From Acidobacteriota bacterium (lineage in GTDB: Bacteria > Acidobacteriota > UBA6911 > RPQK01 > JAJDTT01), in assembly GCA_028874215.1 (NCBI GenBank), contig JAPPLF010000099.1:1-63722 (forward strand): a stretch of 63,722 nt of DNA, read 5' to 3'. A model generated the notes under the pieces. The model saw only the letters and a list, made by a program, of their open reading frames with translations, did no database searches and was not told the DNA's origin. Of this stretch, positions 42,060 to 51,791 are shown in pieces. The translations under genes and the position numbers were made by a program. Within the stretch, counting starts at the first letter, position 1. Each line of letters opens with the position of its first letter.

Positions 42060-43817
42060 CTACGCCTCGTCGTAGATGGTATCGGCGAAGGTGTGTCCCG
42101 ACGGAATCATGGGCAGGACGTGCTCCGTATAGGGGATCACGACGTCCAGAACGTAGGCGGTCTTGCTGTCCAACATCTCGTCCAGGGCGTCGGAAACTTC
42201 CTCCCGCCGGGTGATTCGGCGCGCCGGGAGTCCGAACCCCTGGGCCAGAGAGACGAAGTCGGGATAGATGTTCTTCGGATCCCGGGGATCGCCGATGAAG
42301 GTGTGAGCCCGATTGCTGGAGTAGAAGCGATCCTCCCACTGGACCACCATGCCCAGGTGCTGGTTGTTCAGGATCAGCGCCTTGACCGGGATTTCCTCCG
42401 CATAGGCGGTCGCCAGCTCCTGGATGTTCATGACGAAGCTTCCGTCTCCGTCCACGTCGATGACCTCCCAGTCAGGGCAGCCCAGCTTGGCGCCCAGCGC
42501 CGCCGGATAGCCGAACCCCATGGCCCCCAGACCCGCCGAAGTCAGAAGCGTGCGAGGATAGACGAACTTGAAGTACTGCGCGGCCCACATCTGGTGCTGA
42601 CCCACCCCGGTGGTGAGAATGGCCTTGCCCCGGGTTTTCCGGGAGAGGAGGTCCAGAACGTACTGCGGCATGATCCGGTCTCCCTCCTGGCGGTAGTGGA
42701 AGGGCTTGGAACGCTTCACCTCCATCAAGTTCCACAACCAACCGGAGTAGTCCGTCTTGCCCAAGTCCATCCGGTTGAGACGCCGCAAGAGGTCGTGGAC
42801 GTCACCGGTCACCGGAATCTGGGCCGGCTTGATCTTGTTGATCTCGGAAGAATCGATGTCCACGTGGACGATGGTGCCGTGCTTGGCGAATTCCTCGGCC
42901 TTTCCGGTGACGCGGTCATCGAAGCGAACTCCGAAGGCCAGCAGCAGATCGGCGTTGTTGACCGCGTAGTTGGCGTAGACGGCGCCATGCATGCCCAGCA
43001 TGTCGAAGCAGAGAGGATGGCCGGCCGGGAAACTGCCCAGGCCCAGGACCGTCATCACCGTGGGAATGCCCGTCTTCTCGACGAAGCGCCGCAACTCTCC
43101 GGAGGCATTGGAGCAGATGATGCCGTTGCCGGCGTAGATGATGGGGCGCCTGGACTTGCGAATCGCCCGTGCGATCTGACCCAGTTCCCGGTCCCTGGCC
43201 TTGATTTTCGAGCGATAGCTCCGGAGGTCCACGCGGGACGGCCACTTGGGCTTGGCGCTGGACTGTTGGACGTCCTTGGGAATGTCGATCAGAACCGGAC
43301 CGGGCCGCCCGCTGGACGCCACGTGGAAGGCCTCCTTGACGATGTGGGGCAGGTCCGAGACTTTCTGGACCAGGTAGTTGTGCTTGGTGATGGGACGGGT
43401 GATCCCGACAATGTCGGTCTCCTGAAAGGCGTCCTTCCCGATCATGGTCTGGGGCACCTGTCCGGTGACGGCCACGATGGGGACCGAGTCCATCTTGGCG
43501 TCGGCGATTCCCGTCACCAGGTTGGTCGCCCCGGGACCGGACGTCGCCAGGGCAACGCCCACCTTTCCCGTGGCCTTGGCATACCCTTCCGCCATGAAGA
43601 TGCCGCCTTGCTCATGACGGGGAAGGATGACCCGGATCTTGTCCTGGACTCCCAGCCGGGTCAGAGCCTGATGAATCTCCATCGAGGCTCCGCCGGGATA
43701 CCCGAAAATCACCTCTACGTTCTCCCGCACCAGAGCCTCGGCCAGAATGTCCGAGCCCTGGAGTCTTTGCACTCGGGAGGGGGCGCTGGGGGAGACACTT
43801 GAGGAAGCCATGACCAT
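42060..43817 (-). CDS. ilvB: Acetolactate synthase, catalytic subunit
   Basis: Thiamine-diphosphate enzyme that condenses pyruvate molecules in branched-chain amino acid synthesis. A 585-residue protein with the three domains: GSDILAEALVRENVEVIFGYPGG and the catalytic Glu in VILPRHEQGG, the FAD-binding middle with RRPIIYAGNG, and the cofactor motif GDGSFVMNIQELATA near residue 460. QVPQTMIGKDAFQETD is diagnostic for AHAS. No ilvN regulatory gene follows it. ATG 43817 is used, and ATG 43811 is equally possible. The -10 candidate TACAAT is at 43854-43859. Confidence 0.96.
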   Translation of the reverse strand: MVMASSSVSPSAPSRVQRLQGSDILAEALVRENVEVIFGYPGGASMEIHQALTRLGVQDKIRVILPRHEQGGIFMAEGYAKATGKVGVALATSGPGATNLVTGIADAKMDSVPIVAVTGQVPQTMIGKDAFQETDIVGITRPITKHNYLVQKVSDLPHIVKEAFHVASSGRPGPVLIDIPKDVQQSSAKPKWPSRVDLRSYRSKIKARDRELGQIARAIRKSRRPIIYAGNGIICSNASGELRRFVEKTGIPTVMTVLGLGSFPAGHPLCFDMLGMHGAVYANYAVNNADLLLAFGVRFDDRVTGKAEEFAKHGTIVHVDIDSSEINKIKPAQIPVTGDVHDLLRRLNRMDLGKTDYSGWLWNLMEVKRSKPFHYRQEGDRIMPQYVLDLLSRKTRGKAILTTGVGQHQMWAAQYFKFVYPRTLLTSAGLGAMGFGYPAALGAKLGCPDWEVIDVDGDGSFVMNIQELATAYAEEIPVKALILNNQHLGMVVQWEDRFYSSNRAHTFIGDPRDPKNIYPDFVSLAQGFGLPARRITRREEVSDALDEMLDSKTAYVLDVVIPYTEHVLPMIPSGHTFADTIYDEA

Positions 43818-43853
43818 GTAACCTGTCAGTTGTTCCGATTTCAGGGAATTCCT

Positions 43854-43859
43854 ATTGTA
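43854..43859 (-). promoter_or_regulatory. Candidate -10 box of ilvB
   Basis: Minus strand TACAAT, with the predicted start near 43847 and a leader of about 30 bases. A short inverted repeat GAATC-TCG-GATTC (43867-43879) is just upstream and resembles half of the tatA palindrome. The -35 is weak. Confidence 0.35.
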
Positions 43860-44026
43860 ACCAGACGAATCTCGGATTCTATCACCAAATTTCAGCGGCG
43901 GCGCAAATGGGCGGGATTCGCGGATCGGCAACCAGGGACTGTGCTTAGGAGAATTTTGTTTGGAATTCAGGTGAGGCCGGACAGCTTGCGAAGCTTCGGA
44001 ACCGGGTGATAAAACTGGCCTTCGAC

Positions 44027-44785
44027 ATGCGCCTCAAGGACAAGGTCGCCATCATCACGGGAGCCGCAGCCGGCATCGGAGAGGCCTCCTCCCGCCTGTT
44101 CGCCGCCGAAGGAGCCACGGTCGTGGCGCTGGACCTCGACCCGGCGGGTCTGGAGCGGTTGGTGGACGATATTCGGGACCAGGGATTCGCCTGCCACGGC
44201 CTCTGCGTCGACGTGACCTCCTCCTCCCGGTGCCGGGAAGCCATGGAGTGGACGGCCCGGGAACTGGGCCGGATCGACGTATTGTTCAACAACGCCGGCT
44301 TCGTGCACCAAGGGACGCTGCTGGAGGCTACGGAGGAGGACTGGGACCAGGCCCTGGACCTCAATGTCAAGAGCATGTTCCGAACCTGCCGCCATGCGCT
44401 TCCCGTCATGCTGCGCCAGGGCTCGGGAAACATCATCAACACCGCGTCCGTCGCCGGCCTCTCCGGAGTCGTGAAACGGGGCGTCTACTCGGTCTCCAAA
44501 GCGGCGGTCGTGGGCCTGACCAAGAGCCTGGCCATCGATTACGTCAACAACGGGATTCGCGCCAACTGCATCTGTCCGGGGACGGTGGACACGCCCTCGC
44601 TTCAGTCCCGGATCAACACTGCGGCGGATCCCGTGCAGGCCAGGAAGGACTTCATCGCCCGCCAGCCCCTGGGCCGCCTCTGCCAAGCCGAGGAGATCGC
44701 GGCGCTGGCCCTCTACCTGGCCTCCGACGATTCCGTTTTCATGACCGGCCAGGCGGTGATCATCGATGGAGCCATGACCCTCTAA
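44027..44785 (+). CDS. SDR-family oxidoreductase
   Basis: A 252-residue classical short-chain dehydrogenase: MRLKDKVAIITGAAAGIG with the cofactor loop, DVLFNNAG, the Ser/Tyr/Lys triad (TASVAG and GVYSVSKAAVVGL), and RANCICPGTVDTP. An acidic residue after the second strand (VVALDLDP) favours NAD. The open frame begins at GTG 44006, but ATG 44027 fits the family. It is coupled with the downstream sugar dehydrogenase gene (13-base gap), which suggests a common sugar or sugar-acid pathway. Confidence 0.9.
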   Translation: MRLKDKVAIITGAAAGIGEASSRLFAAEGATVVALDLDPAGLERLVDDIRDQGFACHGLCVDVTSSSRCREAMEWTARELGRIDVLFNNAGFVHQGTLLEATEEDWDQALDLNVKSMFRTCRHALPVMLRQGSGNIINTASVAGLSGVVKRGVYSVSKAAVVGLTKSLAIDYVNNGIRANCICPGTVDTPSLQSRINTAADPVQARKDFIARQPLGRLCQAEEIAALALYLASDDSVFMTGQAVIIDGAMTL

Positions 44786-44798
44786 AGGAGAGTTCGGC

Positions 44799-47075
44799 AT
44801 GGGCAGAAAAACTCTGCTGGTTGCAATCTTGGCCGCGGTTCTGGCGGGAATCATCCTCTGGTTGCCGCTGTCGGATCCGGCTCCCGTCGGCATCGAGCAC
44901 CGGGAAGCGTGGACCACCTCGCGGGTCCACGGCACACCGGATCCGCCCGATCCCTACACCACGGAAGTCGCGTTTCCGGAGATTCGCTTCGACCAGCCTC
45001 TGGAGGTGACGACCGTTCCCGGCACCAACCTCATCGCCGTGGTCGAGCGTTTCGGTAAGATCTACGTCTTCGAGAATCGTCCCGGAGTCACCGAGACGCA
45101 CCTGTTCATGGACGTCGGGAAGCCGGTCTACGGACTGGAGTTCCACCCCGACTTCCAGGAAAACCGGTACTTCTACGTGAGCCAGGTGGACCATCACACG
45201 AAGGAACTGCCGGAAGGCAGCCAACTCTCCCGCTACCGGGCGAATCCGGGGCACCCCCCCACCGGCGACCGGGACTCGGAAACGGTCCTCCTCGTCTGGC
45301 CTTCGGGCGGCCACAACGGAGGCTGCATCCGGTTCGGTCCGGACGGATACCTTTATCTGGGCACCGGCGACGCGAGCGGCATCGCCGACAGCCTGGTGAC
45401 CGGCCAGAACCCCGACGACTTCCCGGGATCGATCCTCCGAATCGACGTGAACCGTCCCGATCCCGGGAAAAACTACGGCATCCCGCCCGACAATCCCTAT
45501 GTGGGGAGAGAAGGATTTCGGCCGGAGGTCTGGGCCTACGGACTCCGTCAGCCCTGGAAGTTCAGCTTCGGTCCGGCCCGCCGCCTGTGGGTCGGCGAGA
45601 TCGGCCAGGACCTCTGGGAGATGATCCACATCATCGAGAAGGGAGGAAACTACGGCTGGAGCGTGATGGAGGCGACCCATCCCTTCCGGCCCGAGCGCCC
45701 CCTGGGTCCCACGCCCATCCTGCCTCCGTTGGTGGAACACTCCCACACCGACTTCCGTTCCATCACCGGCGGCTACGTCTACCGGGGAACGCGCCTGGAG
45801 TCGCTGGCGGACAGCTACGTCTACGGAGACCACGACACCGGGAAGATCTGGTCCCTCGATTACGACGGCACGCGGGTTGAGAATCTCCGCCAACTGGCCG
45901 ACACGCTGCTGCGAATCGTCGCCATCGGTCAGGACCAGAACCACGAGCTCCTGTTTTTGGACTTCGTCGGCGGCCAGTTCCACCGATTGGTTCCACGCCC
46001 CGAATCCCCCGGTCAAACGGCGGATTTTCCCCGGTTGCTGAGCGAGACCGGGCTGTTCACCTCCACCGGGGAAATGACCCCCGCCCCGGGCCTGATCCCC
46101 TATTCGGTCAACGCCGCCCTCTGGTCGGACCACGCCGCCAAGGAACGCTACATCGCGTTGCCGGACCTGTCGCAGATCGAGTACGACTCGGTGATCTACC
46201 CGCAGCCGGCGCCGGGCGTCCCCCCGGGTTGGAAATTCCCCGACGGAACCGTCCTGGTCAAGACCTTCTCGCTGGAAATGGAGAGGGGAAACCCCGACAG
46301 CCTCAGGCGATTGGAGACGCGGCTTCTTCACCACGAGCGCATTCCCGGAACCGATGAAGTGGGAGCGCAGGTCTGGAAGGGATATGTCTACCTCTGGAAC
46401 GAGGAGCAGACCGACGCCGAGCTGTTGGAAAGCGAGGGCCTGGACCGGGCGTTCACCATTCGGGAGGCGGACGGCGGCACCAGCGAGCAGATCTGGCGGT
46501 TCCCCAGCCGCGCCGAGTGCACCCTCTGCCACACAACGGCTGCGAAATACATCCTCGGCATCAATACCCTGCAGATGAACAAGGACCACGACTACGGGGG
46601 AGTGGTGGCCAACCAGCTTCGGACCTTGGACCATCTGGGCGTCTTCACCAACCCGCTGCCGGCTCCGCCGGAAAAGCTGGGCCGGCTGGTCGACTACGGG
46701 AATCCCGATCTGGAAACCGATCTGCGGGCGCGTTCCTACCTTCACGCCAACTGCTCCCACTGTCACGTGAAGTGGGGGGGCGGCAACGCCGACTTTCAAT
46801 TGATCGGCTCCATGCCGCTGGAGCAGACCGGCATCGTCGACACCGTCGCCGCTCATGGCGTATTCGAACTGGATCAGCCGCGGCTGGTGGTCCCGGGACA
46901 CCCGGACCGGTCCATCATCCCCCATCGCATGGCCATGGTGGGCCTGGGCCGCATGCCCCACATCGCCTCCAACGTGGTGGATGAAGAGGGAGTGCGCCTG
47001 GTTCGGGAGTGGATCCGGAGTCTGCCGGTCCAACAGACGCGGAACCGTTCCAAGGATGGCAACGGACCCGGTTAA
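44799..47075 (+). CDS. Sugar dehydrogenase-cytochrome c fusion
   Basis: A 758-residue exported or membrane-anchored protein. An N-terminal helix (ILAAVLAGIILWLPL) leads a glucose/sorbosone dehydrogenase-type six-bladed propeller (about residues 60-410) with VYGLEFHPDF, GGHNGGCIRFGPDGYLYLGTGD and EVWAYGLRQPWKFSF, features of PQQ-dependent soluble dehydrogenases. The C-terminal part (about residues 420-740) has two heme c motifs, CTLCH near residue 576 and CSHCH near 651, with HGVFE and PHRMAM supplying possible axial ligands. Electrons from sugar oxidation would pass within one chain to c-hemes. SD AAAGGAGAG. It is paired with the SDR. Confidence 0.88.
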   Translation: MGRKTLLVAILAAVLAGIILWLPLSDPAPVGIEHREAWTTSRVHGTPDPPDPYTTEVAFPEIRFDQPLEVTTVPGTNLIAVVERFGKIYVFENRPGVTETHLFMDVGKPVYGLEFHPDFQENRYFYVSQVDHHTKELPEGSQLSRYRANPGHPPTGDRDSETVLLVWPSGGHNGGCIRFGPDGYLYLGTGDASGIADSLVTGQNPDDFPGSILRIDVNRPDPGKNYGIPPDNPYVGREGFRPEVWAYGLRQPWKFSFGPARRLWVGEIGQDLWEMIHIIEKGGNYGWSVMEATHPFRPERPLGPTPILPPLVEHSHTDFRSITGGYVYRGTRLESLADSYVYGDHDTGKIWSLDYDGTRVENLRQLADTLLRIVAIGQDQNHELLFLDFVGGQFHRLVPRPESPGQTADFPRLLSETGLFTSTGEMTPAPGLIPYSVNAALWSDHAAKERYIALPDLSQIEYDSVIYPQPAPGVPPGWKFPDGTVLVKTFSLEMERGNPDSLRRLETRLLHHERIPGTDEVGAQVWKGYVYLWNEEQTDAELLESEGLDRAFTIREADGGTSEQIWRFPSRAECTLCHTTAAKYILGINTLQMNKDHDYGGVVANQLRTLDHLGVFTNPLPAPPEKLGRLVDYGNPDLETDLRARSYLHANCSHCHVKWGGGNADFQLIGSMPLEQTGIVDTVAAHGVFELDQPRLVVPGHPDRSIIPHRMAMVGLGRMPHIASNVVDEEGVRLVREWIRSLPVQQTRNRSKDGNGPG

Positions 47076-47761
47076 CCCGCAGTTCTCAAGTACGTGAGCA
47101 ACTCCACCATCAATCCATTGACGGCCCCGTAGTTCCCGGGCGCGGCGTGGAGCAGCTCGTCCTCCGACTGTACGTACCTGGAAGGGACGAGTTCCGCCCG
47201 GCAGTTGACGACCAGTTTCTTTGCCGCGTCCGGCGTCGTCTCCAGGTGGAACTGCATGCCGACGGCCGATCTCCCGATCTGGAAGGCCTGATTCTCGCAG
47301 CCGTCGCTTCGCGCCAGATGGACCGCGCCGGGAGGCAGATCGAAGGTCTCCCCGTGCCAGTGAAATGCCTGGATGACCTCGGGAAACCGGAAGCAGTCCG
47401 GTCCTCCGTCGATTCCACGCAGCGGAAGCCAGCCGATCTCCTTCAGCTCGTTGGGGTAGACCCGGGCGCCCAGGGCGCTGGCGATGAGCTGTGCACCGAG
47501 GCAGATCCCCAAGACCGGCTTCCCGGCCTCGATGGCCCGGCGGATGAACCGCTTCTCGGAGACCAGCCAGGGAAGCTCCTCCTCGTCGTTGACGCTCATG
47601 GGGCCGCCCATGGCGATGAGGAAGTCGACGTCGTCCAGCTCGGGCACCTCTGCCGATTCAAAGAATCTCGTGCAGGTCACCTCGTAGCCGGCGTCGACCA
47701 GCCAGGGCCGGATGCATCCGAGGCCTTCGAAGGGAACGTGCTGGAAATAGTGAGCGCGCAT
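47072..47761 (-). CDS. Class I glutamine amidotransferase-like protein
   Basis: A 229-residue GATase1 protein similar to GuaA-type stand-alone domains: GYEVTCTRFFES, FLIAMGGPMSVNDEEELPWL, the nucleophile Cys in LGICLGAQLIASALGA and the His/Glu partner in GMQFHLETTP. The partner enzyme is unknown. Some relatives act on gamma-glutamyl compounds. ATG 47761 gives the normal N-terminus (MRAHYFQHV), and the 30 residues upstream are ignored. Its end overlaps that of the preceding gene by four bases. Confidence 0.85.
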   Translation of the reverse strand: MRAHYFQHVPFEGLGCIRPWLVDAGYEVTCTRFFESAEVPELDDVDFLIAMGGPMSVNDEEELPWLVSEKRFIRRAIEAGKPVLGICLGAQLIASALGARVYPNELKEIGWLPLRGIDGGPDCFRFPEVIQAFHWHGETFDLPPGAVHLARSDGCENQAFQIGRSAVGMQFHLETTPDAAKKLVVNCRAELVPSRYVQSEDELLHAAPGNYGAVNGLMVELLTYLRTAG

Positions 47762-47861
47762 GGGATTGTCAATTGACGGTCCGTGCTGAAATTCGCGACG
47801 GGCTGTGGAGTTTGTATCTGCAACGGATAAAGAAGGCAAGCCGGGGGTCACGGACGACGAC

Positions 47862-49112
47862 TCAACCGCGGCGGACGGCCAGCGCCAGCACGACCCACAA
47901 TCCTGCCAGTACGATGATCGCCATGCTGATCCAGTTGACGGAAAAGTGCAGGAAAGAGGTGAGGACCAGCAGCAATCCCCCGGCCAGACCTCTCGACCAT
48001 CGATCCACGAAGAGGTCGATGAACACCTTGGCCCGCTTCTTGACCTCGAGGGGCACCGGCAGGAAGAGCAGTTCCCTGCCCGTCTTGTCGACGGAGGGAC
48101 GGAGGCTGCCGTCGATACCCCGCAATATGACGGCGCCCCAGAGCGTGGGGACTGCCAACATGCCCACTGAAGTAAACAGCAGCCCCAGCGGGAGCAACAG
48201 GATAGCCCCGGACACGCCCCAGAACCGGATCAGCCGGTAGGTCAGAAAGGTCTGTAGAAGCAAGGATACGATGTTGAGTCGCCCGTAGAACTTTCCCAGG
48301 AAGGCTGCCAGCGCCTGCTGGTCCGGATACGCCTGGACGGCGACGGTCTTGAACTGGAAAACCACCAACGTGGCCACCACCGCGCTGAGGAAAAGCAGGC
48401 CCCCGATGCCGGCGAGATGGCGGTGGTCCCGGAGCATAGAACGCGCTTCCCGCAAAGAGTTTCGCACCGGTTCCTGGAGAGGGGCCGCCGTTGCGGGAGT
48501 CCGGCCGGGCGGCCGAGCGAGGCTTCCGGCGCGGTTCAGGAGTATTGTTGAGAGCGCCAGGAAACCGGCGCAGAACAGCAGCAGGTCCCGGGTCGGGATC
48601 TCCACGACTCCGACCAGAAAGCCGGCCGACTCGCCTCCGATGATGGCTCCCAGTATGCCGCCGAGATTCACGACTGCGAAAATCCGCTTGGCCTGGGCCG
48701 AGTTCAGGACCGAATTGGCGAAGAGCCAGAATTGCGACGTGGTCAGGATTCCGTAGATGTCGACCCAGACGTAGAAGGCGTAGTAAATCCACCAGATCTC
48801 CAACGCCAGAAGCCAACGAAGAAGCAGCAGGCAACCGATCAGAACGGCACTGGTCAACTGGATCAGCCGGTTCAGGTCAAGAATCCGGGCCAATCTTCCG
48901 TAGACGAGCGTGACGGGCAAAGCCACGAGGGCAATCAGGACAAAAACCGCGGGAAGGTTACTGGGACCGGGGCCAACCAGAAACAAGCTGTCTCTGGCCG
49001 GCTTGAGGAAGAAATAGGTCAGGAGGATGAGGCCGTAACCGGAGAACAGGACCGCGGCGAGTCGGACTTCCTCCTTGCGGACCCCGAAGAGGAAGTCCAC
49101 CAGCCGTATCAT
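47862..49112 (-). CDS. NTP/NDP-exchange-like membrane transporter
   Basis: A 416-residue integral membrane protein with about 12 helices. It resembles the ADP/ATP-translocase-like branch of the MFS (Npt/Tlc relatives of free-living bacteria): FFLKPARDSLFLV near the N-terminus, TTSQFWLFANSVLNSAQAKRIF, NLGGILGAIIGG and LRGIDGSLRPSVDKTGRELLFLPV. Free-living homologs often carry HEAT repeats after the channel. This one ends soon after the last helix. Substrate is not known. It is 18 bases downstream of the aminotransferase and likely in its transcript. Confidence 0.78.
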   Translation of the reverse strand: MIRLVDFLFGVRKEEVRLAAVLFSGYGLILLTYFFLKPARDSLFLVGPGPSNLPAVFVLIALVALPVTLVYGRLARILDLNRLIQLTSAVLIGCLLLLRWLLALEIWWIYYAFYVWVDIYGILTTSQFWLFANSVLNSAQAKRIFAVVNLGGILGAIIGGESAGFLVGVVEIPTRDLLLFCAGFLALSTILLNRAGSLARPPGRTPATAAPLQEPVRNSLREARSMLRDHRHLAGIGGLLFLSAVVATLVVFQFKTVAVQAYPDQQALAAFLGKFYGRLNIVSLLLQTFLTYRLIRFWGVSGAILLLPLGLLFTSVGMLAVPTLWGAVILRGIDGSLRPSVDKTGRELLFLPVPLEVKKRAKVFIDLFVDRWSRGLAGGLLLVLTSFLHFSVNWISMAIIVLAGLWVVLALAVRRG

Positions 49113-49130
49113 GGATCAGCCCGCCTTCAA

Positions 49131-50501
49131 TTACCGGGCTGCAGTCTCCGCGGCTGCGACTCCGGAGACCGGCCAACCCTCCCGAATCAGGGCGCGGAGC
49201 GCTCTCTCATAAGCTTCTACGGTGAAGTCCACGTCCTCGTCGGTGTGGGCCGCGGTCATCCGCCAACTCACCCCTCCCTGGGTGTCCACCCCCTCATTCA
49301 GGAGGGCCTTCCGGAGAACGCCGGCCCGGGTCGGATCGTTGGCGGCTTTGAGCTGTTCATGGGGAACGGTGCACCCGTTCGCTTCATCCCACTCTCCCTC
49401 GACCCCCAGCGCCACGAACAGGCCCGAGGCAAGACCGTAAGCGAGGCCGGGGATTCCCAGCCGGTCCAGGACTCCTTGCAGACCCGACCGGAGCTGTTCG
49501 TTCACGGCCTCGACCCGTTCGTTGACCGGTTCCCGGTCCAGGATCTCGAGACACGCGGCTCCCGCTACGGCGGACAGCGGATTGGCATTGAAAGTGCCGG
49601 GATGGGCGACCCGGCGCCGGGCATCCCATTCGGGGTCGCCACGGTGCTGGATCATGTCCAGGATCTCCGCCTTGCCCACGACGGCCGCCCCGGGAAGGCC
49701 TCCGGCCAGGATCTTGGCGTGGGTGCTCAGATCCGGCGTGATTCCGTAGCGTTGCTGGACTCCTCCCAGCGAGGCTCGAAATCCGGTGATGACCTCGTCG
49801 AAGATCAGCAGCACCCCTTTATCCCGGGTGACCTCCCTCAACCGGCGAAGGAACCCCGGTGTTATGGGCAGAAGACCGCCGATGGCCCCCGTGGGCTCTA
49901 CGATCACCGCCGCAATGTCGCGGTCATTCTCCAGGGCCCGCTCCACCTCGCCGATTTCCGGCGCCACCTGAACCACGGTTCCTGCCGTTCCCTGGGGAAC
50001 TCCGGCGGCCTCCCCCTTGGGACTCAGGACGACGTAGTCGCTCCAGCCGTGGAAATGGTGGTGAAACTTGAGGATTTTGTTCCGTCCCGTGTAGGCCCGG
50101 ACCAGGCGGAAGGCCATCAGGTCCGCCTCGGTCCCCGACGAGTGAAAACGGACCTTCTCGGAACAGGGGACCAGCTTGTTCACGATCTCGGCCCACCGGA
50201 TCTCCTGCTCGGTGGCGCCTCCCACGTGGGTGCCCCGCCCCATCTGCTCCCTGACCGCCTCAACGATGGCGGGGTAGGAGTGTCCCAGGACAATCGCCCC
50301 GTGCCCGACTACGTAGTCGATGTACCGGTTCCCGTCCACGTCCCATTTGTAGGCCCCCTCGGAATGAGTCATGTAGAGGGGAAAGGGAGTGATCCAACGC
50401 GAGTCGTGGGTGGCGCCGTCGGGAAAGGCGCGGCGTCCTCCGCCGGCCAGGCGGAAGGACCCGGGATGGTCGTCGTAGTATCGCTCGTCCACGGACTTCA
50501 T
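49131..50501 (-). CDS. Class III aminotransferase (HemL-like)
   Basis: A 456-residue PLP-dependent protein of the glutamate-1-semialdehyde 2,1-aminomutase group: SRWITPFPLYMTHSEGAYKWDVDGNRYIDYV, HVGGATEQEIRWAEIV, RFHSSGTEADLMAFRL, FDEVITGFR, and the PLP-binding Lys in HAKILAGGLPG. HemL-like proteins outside the heme pathway act on other amino acids or polyamines, so the heme role is not certain, and no other hem gene is nearby. AGGAGC lies eight bases before the ATG. A TAGACT -10-like box is about 30 bases further upstream. Confidence 0.88.
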   Translation of the reverse strand: MKSVDERYYDDHPGSFRLAGGGRRAFPDGATHDSRWITPFPLYMTHSEGAYKWDVDGNRYIDYVVGHGAIVLGHSYPAIVEAVREQMGRGTHVGGATEQEIRWAEIVNKLVPCSEKVRFHSSGTEADLMAFRLVRAYTGRNKILKFHHHFHGWSDYVVLSPKGEAAGVPQGTAGTVVQVAPEIGEVERALENDRDIAAVIVEPTGAIGGLLPITPGFLRRLREVTRDKGVLLIFDEVITGFRASLGGVQQRYGITPDLSTHAKILAGGLPGAAVVGKAEILDMIQHRGDPEWDARRRVAHPGTFNANPLSAVAGAACLEILDREPVNERVEAVNEQLRSGLQGVLDRLGIPGLAYGLASGLFVALGVEGEWDEANGCTVPHEQLKAANDPTRAGVLRKALLNEGVDTQGGVSWRMTAAHTDEDVDFTVEAYERALRALIREGWPVSGVAAAETAAR

Positions 50502-50609
50502 AAATGTGCTCCTGTTTTACTGATGCAGGCCAAGTCTACTGAGAGGCCGCGGCAAAAGTCACCACCGGCAGCGGGAGGCTTCGTCCGGCTGAAGCGCGAT
50601 CTTCACCGG

Positions 50610-51791
50610 TCACGAGATCCCTTCCAGGCTCTGCTCAAAATCTTCCAACAGATCTCCGGGGTCCTCGATGCCCACCGAGACCCGCACCAGCGAGTCGGAG
50701 ATTCCCATCCGAATCCGCTCTGAAGCCGGCACTCCGGCATGTGAGGTCGTGGCCGGACGGGTGACCAGGGTCTCCACTCCTCCCAGGCTGGGAGCCGACC
50801 GGGGAATTCGAAGACGACTCAGCAACGATTCGGCCGCCGCGACCCCTCCCCGCGCCTCGAAGCTCAGCATCCCGCCGAAGCCGGAGAAGAGCTTCCGGGC
50901 CCGCCCATGCTGGGGATGGGTCTCCAGACCGGGGTAGTTGACCTCTTCGACCGCCGGGTGCGCCTCCAGAAAACGGGCCAATGCCAAGGCGTTCTCGTTG
51001 TGCCGGCCCACCCGCAGGACCAGGGTCTTGATCCCCCGATGCAGCAGGAAGCAGGCATGAGGATCCAGGACGCCTCCCAGGTGATTCAACCGGTGGGTCA
51101 CCCGGCGCACCAGCTCCCGGGGCCCGATGACGACCCCCGCCGCCAGGTCCGAATGGCCGTTGAGGTACTTGGTGCCGCTGTGGACGACGAGATCGAAGCC
51201 CGATTCCACGGGCCGATAGTTGACGGGCGTGGCGAAGGTGCTGTCGATGATGGAGACCAGGCCATGTTTCCGGGCGAATCGAACCAACCGCTCCAGGTCC
51301 GGAACCTGCATCAGGGGATTGGTGATGGTCTCCACGTAGATGGCGCGCGTGGACGGTTTCAGGAGAGCGGACCAGGTCTCGGGGCGGTTGCCGTCCATGA
51401 GGTCGTGACCGATCCCGAAGTCCGCCAGGTCACGGGTAACGAAGGTGTGAGTCCCGCCGTAGAGCCCTTCCAACGCCAACAGGTGGTCTCCATTTGAGAG
51501 CAGCGCCAACAGTGTGGTGGTGATGGCGGCCATTCCGCTGGAGGCGACGACCGCCGCCTCGCCCCCCTCCAGCGAAGCCAGCTTGGCGTGGAGGGCCTGG
51601 TGATTGGGGGTGTTGTTGAGGCGGACATAGCGAACCGCGTCGTAGCTCTCCTCGCCCGCGGTCTCGAAGGTGGCCGACTGGAAAACGGGGATGCTCACCG
51701 CGCCCTCGATTCGAGGTTCGGGCTCGCCGGCGTGGACGGCGCGCGTTGCCAACCGCGGGTTCAGCTCTGAATGGTCACTGGCATCTGACAT
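50610..51791 (-). CDS. Cystathionine gamma-synthase/lyase family protein
   Basis: A 393-residue trans-sulfuration-type PLP enzyme (Cys/Met metabolism group). Motifs: TRAVHAGEPEP, SSGMAAIT, GGTHTF, ETITNPLMQVPDL, STFATP, the PLP Lys in VVHSGTKYLNGHSD and VRVSVGIEDPGDL at the C-terminus. Sequence alone does not separate gamma-synthase, gamma-lyase or methionine gamma-lyase. ATG 51791 follows GGAGGTGGA, and the 19 residues before it are ignored. The gap to the aminotransferase has only weak family B-like sequence (GCCGCGGCAAAAG). Confidence 0.88.
   Translation of the reverse strand: MSDASDHSELNPRLATRAVHAGEPEPRIEGAVSIPVFQSATFETAGEESYDAVRYVRLNNTPNHQALHAKLASLEGGEAAVVASSGMAAITTTLLALLSNGDHLLALEGLYGGTHTFVTRDLADFGIGHDLMDGNRPETWSALLKPSTRAIYVETITNPLMQVPDLERLVRFARKHGLVSIIDSTFATPVNYRPVESGFDLVVHSGTKYLNGHSDLAAGVVIGPRELVRRVTHRLNHLGGVLDPHACFLLHRGIKTLVLRVGRHNENALALARFLEAHPAVEEVNYPGLETHPQHGRARKLFSGFGGMLSFEARGGVAAAESLLSRLRIPRSAPSLGGVETLVTRPATTSHAGVPASERIRMGISDSLVRVSVGIEDPGDLLEDFEQSLEGIS

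Noticed and set aside
41880-43802. 640-residue plus-strand frame opposite ilvB
   Set aside because: Antisense shadow. ilvB has full family motifs on the minus strand.
44760-47033. 757-residue minus-strand frame opposite the sugar dehydrogenase
   Set aside because: Antisense shadow. The heme and propeller motifs are on the plus strand.
48732-50723. 663-residue plus-strand frame opposite transporter and aminotransferase
   Set aside because: Antisense shadow spanning two real minus-strand genes.
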